A DNA stretch of 64,000 nucleotides, from the NCBI RefSeq assembly GCF_003462685.1, contig NZ_QRVE01000002.1, forward strand, positions 260,247-324,246. The letters are read 5' to 3'. This DNA comes from Collinsella sp. AF23-4AC (GTDB taxonomy: Bacteria > Actinomycetota > Coriobacteriia > Coriobacteriales > Coriobacteriaceae). Positions 24,628-32,379 of this stretch are shown piece by piece. The position numbers and the translations under genes were made by a program. A model generated the notes under the pieces. That model was not told where the DNA came from. It was given only the letters and a program-made list of their open reading frames with translations, and did not search any database. Numbering within the stretch: the stretch's first letter is position 1; every line of letters begins with the position of its first letter.

Positions 24628-26058
24628 TTACTTTACCCCGTGGCCCATCTCGACGACCTTGGTCAGCGATCCAAACACGCCCTCGTCGGTCACGAGCTGT
24701 GCCTCGGCGCGCTCAAGCTGCACGGCAACGGCGGCAGGGGCGGTACCGCCCTCGGTCGTACGCGCGGCGACAATTGAGGGGATGTCGAGCGCCTCGGTAA
24801 TATCGCGTTCAAAGAGCGGGCTTGCCTCCTGGAACACCTCAAACGGCAGGTCCTCAAGATTGCAGCTACGCTTCTCACACATCAGGACCAGATGGCCCAC
24901 CACGGCATGTGCCTCGCGGAACGGCAGACCACGCTTGGCCAGGTAATCGGCAACATCGGTGGCGGCAAGGTGCCCCACGCCGCACTCGCGCGCCATGGTA
25001 TCCTCGTTGACGGTCCAGGTCGAAATCATACCGGCCATAACGGACAGGCACTGCATGAGCGTATGGGCGGTATCGAGCGCGCCTTCCTTGTCCTCCTGCA
25101 AGTCCTTGTTATAAGCGAGCGGCAAGCCCTTCATGGTCACGAGCAGCTGCACCAGGTTGCCATAGACTCGGCCGCTCTTGCCGCGGATAAGCTCGGCAAA
25201 GTCGGGATTCTTCTTCTGCGGCATGATGGACGAGCCGGTGGAGTACGAGTCGGAAAGCGTGATAAAGCCAAATTCGGAGCTCGACCACAGCACGATCTCC
25301 TCGGAAAGACGCGACAGGTGCATAGCCATAACGGAGCCGGCGTAATGCAGATCGAGCAGGAAATCGCGATCGGAAACAGCGTCGAGCGAATTAGGGATCA
25401 CACCCGCAAAGCCAAGTTCGGCAGCCGTCATCTGGCGATCGAGCGGATAGCTCGTGCCGGCAAGCGCGGCAGCACCCAGCGGGCAGTTGTCGGCGGCATC
25501 AAAGGCGGCCTTCAGGCGCGTAAAGTCGCGCGCGAACATCCAGGAATACGCCAGCAGATGATGCGACAGCAGTACGGGCTGAGCATGCTGCATGTGCGTG
25601 TAGCCCGGCAGAATCACCTTGTCGTACTTCTTAGCCGCATCCACCAGCACATGGCGCAGCTCAAGATTGGCCTCCATGAGCTCCTTGGCCAGCGCCTTGA
25701 CGCCCAGGCGTGTGTCGGTCGCCACCTGGTCGTTGCGCGAACGTCCGGTATGCAAGCGCTTACCGGCCTCGCCGATGCGACGCGTCAGCTCGCTCTCGAT
25801 GGACATATGAATGTCTTCGTCGTTGATGTCGAAGGTGAAGTTGCCGGCATCGATATCCTGTTCGATTCCAGTCAGGCCCTTGGCAATCGCTTGCTCGTCC
25901 TCGGCACTGATGATGCCCTGGGCCGCCAGCATTTTGGCATGCGCCTTAGAGCCGGCGATATCCTGCTTATAGAGATGTTTGTCGACCGGCAGCGACGCGC
26001 CAAACTCCTGCGTGACCTCGGCCACGCCCGCCTCAAAACGACCGCCCCAAAGAGCCAT
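24628..26058 (-). CDS. argH: Argininosuccinate lyase
   Basis: 476-aa final enzyme of arginine synthesis, splitting argininosuccinate into arginine and fumarate. The ATG at 26058 follows AAAGGGG and yields ALWGGRFEAG, the usual N-terminus. LHTGRSRNDQVATD, LPGYTHMQHAQPV and the fumarase/aspartase signature GSSIMPQKKNPD are intact. Length is normal. It lies downstream of argG on the same strand. A hairpin and a 56-aa ORF come between them, so it may be expressed partly from its own signals. Confidence 0.97.
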   Translation of the reverse strand: MALWGGRFEAGVAEVTQEFGASLPVDKHLYKQDIAGSKAHAKMLAAQGIISAEDEQAIAKGLTGIEQDIDAGNFTFDINDEDIHMSIESELTRRIGEAGKRLHTGRSRNDQVATDTRLGVKALAKELMEANLELRHVLVDAAKKYDKVILPGYTHMQHAQPVLLSHHLLAYSWMFARDFTRLKAAFDAADNCPLGAAALAGTSYPLDRQMTAAELGFAGVIPNSLDAVSDRDFLLDLHYAGSVMAMHLSRLSEEIVLWSSSEFGFITLSDSYSTGSSIMPQKKNPDFAELIRGKSGRVYGNLVQLLVTMKGLPLAYNKDLQEDKEGALDTAHTLMQCLSVMAGMISTWTVNEDTMARECGVGHLAATDVADYLAKRGLPFREAHAVVGHLVLMCEKRSCNLEDLPFEVFQEASPLFERDITEALDIPSIVAARTTEGGTAPAAVAVQLERAEAQLVTDEGVFGSLTKVVEMGHGVK

Positions 26059-26176
26059 GGAACCGTCCCCTTTCTCCAAATACCAAAACAAGCGCCCAAA
26101 GCAATGCGCCATATCGCTAAAGCGATTTTTCAACCGCTAGTTTTACACATTCCCCACCGTGTGCGGAGCCATGTAG

Positions 26177-26347
26177 CTAATTTGCAAAGAAGTGACGCGC
26201 CATGCACTTGGCGCCCAACGTCTCCCTCCGGATGTTGCCCTGCGAACCATCGATCCAGGCCTTCAGGCTCATAGGGACGTCCTCGACCCTTGCAGCATCG
26301 AACTCGGGTGCGAGGGCAAGTAAAGCATGCGCGATAGCATTGAACAT
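26177..26347 (-). CDS. Small protein of 56 aa between argG and argH, unknown function
   Basis: An ATG at 26347 follows GAGGAG at eight bases and opens 56 codons, ending FFAN at 26177. The protein begins MFNAIAHALLALAPEFDA, then has VEDVPMSLKAWIDGSQG and NIRRETLGAKCMARHF. It has a hydrophobic N-terminal stretch, then a mixed, basic C-terminal half. No family is recognised. Its use of AGG and CGG Arg codons differs from its neighbours, which prefer CGC/CGT, so it may be recently acquired or only lightly constrained. It lies after the argG terminator hairpin, with a TATATA-rich stretch about 20 bases upstream that could be its -10. Confidence 0.5.
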   Translation of the reverse strand: MFNAIAHALLALAPEFDAARVEDVPMSLKAWIDGSQGNIRRETLGAKCMARHFFAN

Positions 26348-26389
26348 AATGGATACTCCTCATATATATAGGCGCAGAACCGCCAAATT

Positions 26390-26427
26390 GATAGAAGGAG
26401 CCCCGCCGGACAACCCCGGCGGGGCTC
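26390..26427 (-). terminator. Hairpin terminator downstream of argG
   Basis: Perfect 12-bp stem GAGCCCCGCCGG / CCGGCGGGGCTC (26398-26409 with 26416-26427), followed on the minus strand by CTTCTATC. The T-tract is poor, so readthrough into argH is possible. Confidence 0.65.
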
Positions 26428-26580
26428 GGACTCAGCCGCAGACGCGGCATCATATATGCGGGCGGAACGTAGGGGCCACCGATGTTAAGAAGTGTCAGCA
26501 AGCATAACGAAAGGTAGGGACCCCGTGCGCCCGTTATGTATCACGCGGATGGGCCGCGCGGATACCAAGGGAAGGAGGCG
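26428..26580. other. Untranslated 3' region after argG
   Basis: About 150 bases between the argG stop and its hairpin. No ORF, promoter or repeat could be supported. Confidence 0.4.
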
Positions 26581-27807
26581 CTAGGCCTGGGCGGCAGCAG
26601 AGCTGGGGCCCTGGACCTTTGCCCACGTCTTGAGCGACAGCGTATCGATCTCGATAAAGCCGGCGCTGGCCTTCTCGTCAAACGTGGTGTCGCGGTCGTA
26701 GGTAGCCAGACCGTAGTCGTAGAGGCTGAAGGGGCTCTTGCGGCCGACGACATGGCAGTTGCCCTTAAAGAACTTCAGACGGACAGTGCCGGTCACGAAC
26801 TTCTGGGTATCGGCCATAAAGGCATCGAGCGCGTTTTTGAGCGGGCTGTACCACTGGCCGTTGTACACGGCGGTGGCCCAATCCTGCTCGAGCTTGATCT
26901 TGGTCTTGAGCAGGTCGCCCTCGACGCAGATGTCCTCGAGCGCCTTGTGGGCGGTGATGAGCGTCAGGGCTCCGGGAACCTCATAGCACTCACGGCTCTT
27001 GAGGCCCACCAGACGATCCTCGACCAAATCGAGGCGGCCAAAGCCATTGTCGCCGGAGATCTTGTTGAGGGCGATGACGATCTCGGAGAGCTTCATCTTC
27101 TTGCCGTCGACGGCGACGGGCTTGCCGGCCTCAAACTCAATCTCGGTGTAGGTCGGGGTGTCCGGCGTGTCCTCGGGGTTCTTGGTCATAACCCAGGCGT
27201 CGTCGAGCGGCTCGTTCCAGGGATCCTCCAGGTGACCGCACTCAATGGCACGACCCCACAGGTTGTCGTCGATGGAGTAGGGGTTGTCGTTGGCACCCTC
27301 GGGAACCGGCACGTTGTGGGCGTGGGCATAGGCGACCTCGTCGGGACGGCACTTCAGGTCCCACTCGCGAACCGGGGCGATAACTTTGAGCTCGGGGTCG
27401 AGGGCCTTGACGGCGGCCTCAAAACGGACCTGGTCGTTACCCTTGCCGGTGCAGCCGTGGGCGACGTAGGTCGCGCCAAACTCGTGGGCGACCTCAACAA
27501 GCTTCTTGGCAAGCAGCGGGCGAGACAGGGCGGAGAGCAGCGGGTACTTGTTCTCGTACATGGAGTTTGCTGCGATGGCTTTGGTCAGGAACTCATCGGA
27601 GAACTCGTCGCGCAGGTCGAGCACCTGGCAATCGAGAACGCCCAGGTCGAGCGCCTTCTGCTTCTTGGCATCCAGTCCGGTCTCTTCCTGGCCCACGTTG
27701 CCGCAGACACAAACGACATCGAGATTCTTCTCGTCCTGGAGCCACTTGACACATACGGATGTATCAAGACCACCGGAATATGCGAGAACGACTTTTTCCT
27801 TGCTCAT
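26581..27807 (-). CDS. argG: Argininosuccinate synthase
   Basis: 408-aa enzyme joining citrulline and aspartate with ATP, the penultimate step to arginine. ATG 27807 follows GAAAGGAAACAGCC. The ATP-binding P-loop KVVLAYSGGLDTSVCVKWL opens the protein. ATYVAHGCTGKGNDQVRFE and the ending with SLYDYGLATYD are typical. Length is normal. A 280-base leader upstream contains a 24-codon ORF rich in Arg codons and several alternative hairpins, so arginine-dependent attenuation is likely (inference). Confidence 0.97.
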   Translation of the reverse strand: MSKEKVVLAYSGGLDTSVCVKWLQDEKNLDVVCVCGNVGQEETGLDAKKQKALDLGVLDCQVLDLRDEFSDEFLTKAIAANSMYENKYPLLSALSRPLLAKKLVEVAHEFGATYVAHGCTGKGNDQVRFEAAVKALDPELKVIAPVREWDLKCRPDEVAYAHAHNVPVPEGANDNPYSIDDNLWGRAIECGHLEDPWNEPLDDAWVMTKNPEDTPDTPTYTEIEFEAGKPVAVDGKKMKLSEIVIALNKISGDNGFGRLDLVEDRLVGLKSRECYEVPGALTLITAHKALEDICVEGDLLKTKIKLEQDWATAVYNGQWYSPLKNALDAFMADTQKFVTGTVRLKFFKGNCHVVGRKSPFSLYDYGLATYDRDTTFDEKASAGFIEIDTLSLKTWAKVQGPSSAAAQA

Positions 27808-27864
27808 GGCTGTTTCCTTTCGCCCTTGGTAGCTAGTTAGAACATCGGTCAGTTGCAAGTCACC

Positions 27865-28005
27865 TTGAGGTCAAAAACCGTGCAATATCAGGTTATTCAG
27901 CAGAATGCATCACAGGCATGCCCTAGAAACATGCGGCTATGTCGTGCTTAAACCCAACGACCTCAAAATGACTCTGTTGAGGCATTGCGCCCCATGCGGA
28001 CAGAG
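27865..28005 (-). promoter_or_regulatory. argG leader: alternative hairpins after the Arg-rich leader ORF
   Basis: Three helices compete. P is CTCTGT/ACAGAG (28000-28005 with 27972-27977). Q is CCTCAA/TTGAGG (27977-27982 with 27961-27966). R is TTGAGGTC/GACCTCAA (27959-27966 with 27865-27872). A T5 run (27873-27877) lies immediately before the 3' strand of R. Q and R share a strand, and P blocks Q. This is the architecture expected of an attenuator, although the terminator stem itself is not clear-cut. Confidence 0.45.
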
Positions 28006-28012
28006 ACGATTG

Positions 28013-28087
28013 TTATCGTCGTCGGGAAATTGCGCGCTGGCGTCGGATGGCATTGTCTGCAGTGGTGATGATCTTTACGAACTGCAT
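28013..28087 (-). CDS. Putative arginine leader peptide, 24 aa, upstream of argG
   Basis: ATG 28087 follows a near-perfect Shine-Dalgarno (GAAAGGAGAGGCAG). The peptide reads MQFVKIITTADNA then IRRQRAISRRR and stops with TAA. Six of 24 codons are Arg, with three consecutive CGA codons immediately before the stop. It lies 206 bases before argG on the same strand, after a candidate promoter. Arg codons at the end of a short well-translated ORF ahead of an arginine gene are the classic layout of a leader peptide, where ribosome stalling in arginine shortage selects the open mRNA fold. Function is inferred. Confidence 0.65.
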   Translation of the reverse strand: MQFVKIITTADNAIRRQRAISRRR

Positions 28088-28190
28088 CTGCCTCTCCTTT
28101 CACGTATCGCCGGGCGCAATTCAAATATCGCAAACGGTACCTTTTCCTCGGTAAACGGCTCTTTTGCCGTCTCCGTTTTCGATGTTCGCT

Positions 28191-28218
28191 ATATTACGAT
28201 AAAGTGCACGCTGCGCAA
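28191..28218 (-). promoter_or_regulatory. Candidate promoter for the argG leader transcript
   Basis: On the minus strand TTGCGC (28213-28218) and TAATAT (28191-28196) are 16 bases apart, about 100 bases before the leader ORF. AAACGG...CCGTTT can form a hairpin in the 5' region that follows. Confidence 0.45.
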
Positions 28219-28361
28219 GCGACAAATTCAAATTTCTGAAAAGTTTTTTCATTAGTTTGTGAATTGCAGTGCAAATACGCACCATTCCTGCGAAAATACG
28301 CTCGACTACTAGTTGATGGTTATAACGTCTGAAACAATCTCGAAACGAAAGGCGCATTTTT

Positions 28362-29189
28362 ATGCAAACTTACGAATCGGACGCCAACATCGGCAACATT
28401 AAGATTCTCGCCGTCGATATGGACAAGACGCTGCTGACCGACGAGCGTGTGCTGCCCCAGGGTCTTGATGAGCGCCTGGACAAGCTCGCCGACGCCGGCA
28501 TCGTATTCTGCCCCGCCAGCGGACGTCCCGCCCCCAAGCTCGAGGAGATGTTCGAGGGCATTAAGAACCGCCTCGCTTTTTGTCCCGACAACGGAGCGTG
28601 CGTGATCTATCGCGGTAGCTATATCTATAAGAGCAATATTGACGTGGAGCTGTATCAGCAGGTCTTGAGCCGTGCCTCGGAGGATCCTCGCGCTGTCCCC
28701 GTCCTGTGCTGCTTCGACGAGTTCTACGTACTTGCCCGCGACCATCAATACCACGACGAGATCAGCGTCTACTACAACACAATCAACTACGTCGACAGCT
28801 TTGAGGGCATTGATCTCGAGTCCAACAAGATTTCGATCTTCTTCCCCGGCTACGACGCCGAGCCCGCTTTCCGCGAGACCTATAGCCCCGAGTTCTCGGA
28901 CAAGCTCTACGTCACCAACGCCGGGCGCGAGTGGATCGACTTTATGAACCTGGGCGTCGACAAGGGCGCCGGCGTCGCGCACCTGTGCGAGCACCTGGGC
29001 ATCGATATTGCCGATGCTGCCGCCGTGGGCGACACCTACAACGACATCCCCATGCTGGAGCGCGTCGGTCACAGCTTTATCGTGGACAATGCCGAGGAGC
29101 ACATGAACGCGCACGCCAAGTGGCGCATTCCGAGCAACAACGACGGGGGCGTACTGACGCTCATCGACGCCATCTTGGCGGCTCGGTAG
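28362..29189 (+). CDS. Cof-type HAD-IIB family hydrolase
   Basis: 275-aa phosphatase of the HAD-IIB/Cof branch. Motif I is ILAVDMDKTLLTDERVLP, followed by FCPASGRP (motif II). The Lys region DKGAGVAHLCEHLGID and motif III AVGDTYNDIPMLERVG are all intact, with the large type IIB cap between. ATG 28362 has GAAAGG nine bases upstream. Relatives dephosphorylate sugar phosphates, flavin precursors or other small metabolites. It is divergent from argG and followed by a long inverted repeat and then a strong terminator. Confidence 0.92.
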   Translation: MQTYESDANIGNIKILAVDMDKTLLTDERVLPQGLDERLDKLADAGIVFCPASGRPAPKLEEMFEGIKNRLAFCPDNGACVIYRGSYIYKSNIDVELYQQVLSRASEDPRAVPVLCCFDEFYVLARDHQYHDEISVYYNTINYVDSFEGIDLESNKISIFFPGYDAEPAFRETYSPEFSDKLYVTNAGREWIDFMNLGVDKGAGVAHLCEHLGIDIADAAAVGDTYNDIPMLERVGHSFIVDNAEEHMNAHAKWRIPSNNDGGVLTLIDAILAAR

Positions 29190-29199
29190 CCGTCCCATC

Positions 29200-29328
29200 G
29201 GGCCTGGCTGGGCGGCACGGGTTAACTTTTCACTCGGTCAGGTCCTGCGCAAGACGAAAGCCACATTAAGTGGCTTTCTTTGCGTGCGGAATCTACGAAA
29301 AGTTAACCCGTGCCGCCCAGCCAGGCCC
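29200..29328. repeat. Long perfect inverted repeat (32-bp arms) with hairpin core
   Basis: Arms at 29200-29231 and 29297-29328 are exact inverse complements over 32 bases, beginning GGGCCTGGCTGGGCGG. The 65-nt spacer holds a second perfect hairpin, GAAAGCCAC-attaa-GTGGCTTTC, flanked by CGCAA/TTGCG. It lies between convergent genes (Cof hydrolase and polA). No target-site duplication or ORF is seen. It may be a cruciform or structured RNA, or a bidirectional transcription barrier. Confidence 0.7.
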
Positions 29329-29396
29329 TAGGTTTACTTACCTGCCGCCAAGATGGCGTCTTGAGTGTCTAGATACTTAGCTGAATATATTTGGAT

Positions 29397-29438
29397 GAAG
29401 GGAGCTCCTTGTTGAGAGGAGCTCCCTTCTGTTTTGTC
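29397..29438 (+). terminator. Intrinsic terminator downstream of the Cof hydrolase
   Basis: Perfect 13-bp stem GAAGGGAGCTCCT / AGGAGCTCCCTTC (29397-29409 with 29417-29429), followed by TGTTTTGTC on the plus strand. Confidence 0.88.
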
Positions 29439-29462
29439 TACTTTGGAACTGTGGGCGCTTCC

Positions 29463-32213
29463 CTATTTCGCGTCGGCCCAGGTTATGCCGGTGCTGGCTT
29501 CGGCGATTAGAGGTACGCGTAGGTCTACGACGTGTTCCATGACGTCTTGGACCATGGCGGTGAGACGCTCGACTTCGTTGACCGGGCACTCAAAGTCCAG
29601 TTCGTCGTGTACCTGCAGAATCATGTGGGCTGCAAAGCCTTCTTCTTCCAGGCGACGGCTTACGCGGGCCATGGCAATCTTGATGATGTCGGCCGCGGTG
29701 CCCTGCATGGGGTGGTTCATGGCCGTGCGCTCACCAAAGCCACGGAGTTGCGGGTTTTTGGCCTTGAGCTCGGGAATATGGCGTCTGCGGCCATACATGG
29801 TCTCGGCGTAGCCCGTCTGCTTGGCGCGCGCCACCACGTTGTCGAGGAACGTGCGCACGCCCGGATATGCCTCGTAGTAGCGGTCGATCATGTCGCGTGC
29901 CTCGGCCATCGAGATATGCAGCGACTGCGACAGGCCGTAGGCCTGCTGGCCATACACGATGCCAAAGTTCACGGCCTTGGCGCGACTGCGCAGGTCGGGC
30001 GTTACCTCGGACACCGGCACACCAAACACGCGCGCCGCCGTCTCGGCATGGAAGTCCTCGCCCTCGTTAAAGGCGCGCACCAAGTGCTCGTCACCCGAAA
30101 GATGTGCCAGCAGACGCAGCTCGATCTGCGAGTAGTCCACCGCCAAAAAGACGCTTCCCTCGCCTGCCGAAAACGCCGTCTTGACGGTACGCCCCAGCTC
30201 CGAGCGAGTCGGAATATTTTGCAGATTGGGGTCGCTCGAAGACAGACGCCCCGTCGCCGTGATGGTCTGGTTGTACGTGGTGTGCACACGGCCGTCACCA
30301 CGGCGCAGCGGGCCCAGGGTGTCCAGATAGGTGGACTTGATCTTAGACTTCTCACGCCAGTCCAAGATCAGACGCACGATTTCGTGGTCACGCGCAAGGT
30401 CGCTCAGCACCTTGGCGTTGGTCGAATAATAGCCGCGCTTAGTCTTCTTGAGGCCCTTGGTCGGAAGCCCCATCACATCAAAGAGCACATGCGACAGCTG
30501 CATGGGACTGCCAATATTAAAGGTCTCGTCACCGGCCAGGTCGCGAATGCTCCGCTCGACCTCGGCAATCTGGGTCGCCAAGCCCTCGGACAGACTATGT
30601 AGGCGATCGGGGTCCACGAGCATGCCCGCGCGCTCCATCTTGGCAAGCACCGGCACGAGCGGCATCTCGATGCCATCGAACACGTTGGCGGCGTTCTCGC
30701 GGGCCATGCGGTCGCGCAGCGGCGCCACGAGCGCCAGCGTCAAGGCCGCAGCGCGGGCAGCGGGAACAGGAGCGTCCTCGCCAGCACCCTCCGCGCCGCG
30801 CGCCGCAGGCAGCGCCATCTGCAGATAGGTATCGGCCAGATACGCCTCATCAAACTCGGAGCGGTCGGAATCCAGCAGGTAGGCGGCGACCACGGTATCG
30901 AAGATGCGCGTGGAGTCGACGGCCAGCGGATCCATAAGCTCGGGCTCGGAAGAATCGATGGGCGAAAGCTCATGCAGCAGCGCTTTCATATCCGGGCTCG
31001 CCACGCGGCCCTCCATAAACAGACGCGCGAGCACGCCGGCAATCACGCCGTGGACGAAGTTGAAGCCCTCAACCTCAGCCGCCGCACCGCTGTCGCCCTC
31101 CTCAAGCGCGAACAGGCCCTTGGACGTCGCCAGCCACAGCGTGCGCGTCAGTCCAAAGAGCGCGCCCTCTTCCTTGTCGTCGTCCACCACGGCGGCGACC
31201 CACTCGCCCGCATCAATCGCGCGAACGACCTCGGCGGCAGCGGCGGCAAGCGCTTCGGCATCGCCGGCAGCGGCACGCGAAACGGCGGGCATATCGAACG
31301 TACTGGCAGCGGCCGCAGCCCCACCCTCGCTGCCAATCAGCGAGAGGAAACGGTTCTGCATGGCCGTGATGCCGAGCGTGCCCAGCGCCGCGGACACCTC
31401 GTCGGCAGAAAACGCCGGGAAGGACGTTGCGTCAAAGTCAAGCTCGACAGGCGCATCGGTGCGAATGGTTGCGACCTTGCGGCTCAGCAGCGCATCGTCG
31501 ATATGAGCACGCAGGTTCTCGCCCATCTTGCCCTTGACCTCGTCGGCATGCGCGATGACCTCGTCCAGGCTGCCGTACTGCGCGATGAGCGCGCTCGCCT
31601 TTTTGGGGCCGATGCCCGGCACGCCGGGAATGTTGTCCGACGTATCGCCCTTCAGACCGTAAAAATCGGGCACGAGCGCCGGTGTAATGCCGTGATACAG
31701 GTCGTCCACGCTCTCGGGCGTCATAATCGCCACGTCGGACAGGCCCTTGCGGGTCGAGACCACATTGACGTGCTCGGTCACGAGCTGATACATGTCGCGG
31801 TCGCCGGTCACCAGCAGCATGTCGCAGCCGGCTTCTTCGCCCAGACGCGCCATGGTTCCCAGGATATCGTCGCCTTCCCAGCCCTCGGACTGCAAAATCG
31901 GCACGTTGAGCGCGGCGAGCAGCTCCTTAATCATGGGGAACTGCGCGTGCAAGTCGGGGTCCATGGGCGGGCGTTGCGCCTTATACTGCGGCAGCATCTC
32001 CATGCGTACGCGCGGTTTGCCCTTGTCAAACGCCACGACCACACCGTCGGGGTTAAAGGCATCGATCATCTTAAGAAACATGTTCAGAAAGCCAAAGATC
32101 GCGTTGGTGGGGCGACCGTCCGGCGCGTTCATGGTCGGGGGCACGGCGTGGAAGGCGCGGTGCATGAGCGAGTTGCCGTCGATAACGGCAAAGGTGCGGC
32201 GCTTGTCAGACAT
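29463..32213 (-). CDS. polA: DNA polymerase I
   Basis: 916-aa repair and primer-removal polymerase. An N-terminal 5' nuclease domain (about 1-300) has AVIDGNSLMHRAFHA, EGWEGDDILG, TGDRDMYQL and IPGVPGIGPKKASALI. A middle region sits where the proofreading exonuclease lies in E. coli. The C-terminal polymerase has motif A VDYSQIELRLLAHLSGD, motif B RAKAVNFGIVYGQ and motif C LQVHDELDFE. The first exonuclease motif (DTE) is replaced by a stretch reading AAVVDDDKEEG, so proofreading is probably lost, as in many Gram-positive Pol I. ATG 32213 has GAGG eight bases upstream. Confidence 0.97.
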   Translation of the reverse strand: MSDKRRTFAVIDGNSLMHRAFHAVPPTMNAPDGRPTNAIFGFLNMFLKMIDAFNPDGVVVAFDKGKPRVRMEMLPQYKAQRPPMDPDLHAQFPMIKELLAALNVPILQSEGWEGDDILGTMARLGEEAGCDMLLVTGDRDMYQLVTEHVNVVSTRKGLSDVAIMTPESVDDLYHGITPALVPDFYGLKGDTSDNIPGVPGIGPKKASALIAQYGSLDEVIAHADEVKGKMGENLRAHIDDALLSRKVATIRTDAPVELDFDATSFPAFSADEVSAALGTLGITAMQNRFLSLIGSEGGAAAAASTFDMPAVSRAAAGDAEALAAAAAEVVRAIDAGEWVAAVVDDDKEEGALFGLTRTLWLATSKGLFALEEGDSGAAAEVEGFNFVHGVIAGVLARLFMEGRVASPDMKALLHELSPIDSSEPELMDPLAVDSTRIFDTVVAAYLLDSDRSEFDEAYLADTYLQMALPAARGAEGAGEDAPVPAARAAALTLALVAPLRDRMARENAANVFDGIEMPLVPVLAKMERAGMLVDPDRLHSLSEGLATQIAEVERSIRDLAGDETFNIGSPMQLSHVLFDVMGLPTKGLKKTKRGYYSTNAKVLSDLARDHEIVRLILDWREKSKIKSTYLDTLGPLRRGDGRVHTTYNQTITATGRLSSSDPNLQNIPTRSELGRTVKTAFSAGEGSVFLAVDYSQIELRLLAHLSGDEHLVRAFNEGEDFHAETAARVFGVPVSEVTPDLRSRAKAVNFGIVYGQQAYGLSQSLHISMAEARDMIDRYYEAYPGVRTFLDNVVARAKQTGYAETMYGRRRHIPELKAKNPQLRGFGERTAMNHPMQGTAADIIKIAMARVSRRLEEEGFAAHMILQVHDELDFECPVNEVERLTAMVQDVMEHVVDLRVPLIAEASTGITWADAK

Positions 32214-32379
32214 ATTGAATACCTCGCTTTGGGCTGGGCACGGTTTGCTCCCACCAGTTTACACGCTCCCCGCCCCGCGGCCACCACACATCAAGCTCCC
32301 CCGCCACCGCGCGCCTGTGCGTGATACGATGGCTCACGGTACATCAACCAGCACAATCGATCCGAAAGGAGCCTGCGTC

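Noticed and set aside
26130-26501. 123-aa minus-strand ORF between argG and argH
   Set aside because: It reads through the terminator hairpin and has no ribosome binding site. The 56-aa ORF in a different frame is better supported.
27808-28012. T-box riboswitch ahead of argG
   Set aside because: The T-box AGGGTGGNACCGCG block is absent. The leader-peptide model fits better.
27905-28255. 116-aa plus-strand ORF in the argG leader region
   Set aside because: No ribosome binding site and no protein-like pattern. It lies opposite the leader peptide and promoter of argG.
29200-29328. Insertion sequence or MITE at the 32-bp inverted repeat
   Set aside because: No transposase, no clear target-site duplication, and no second copy in this window. 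Kept only as an unexplained inverted repeat.
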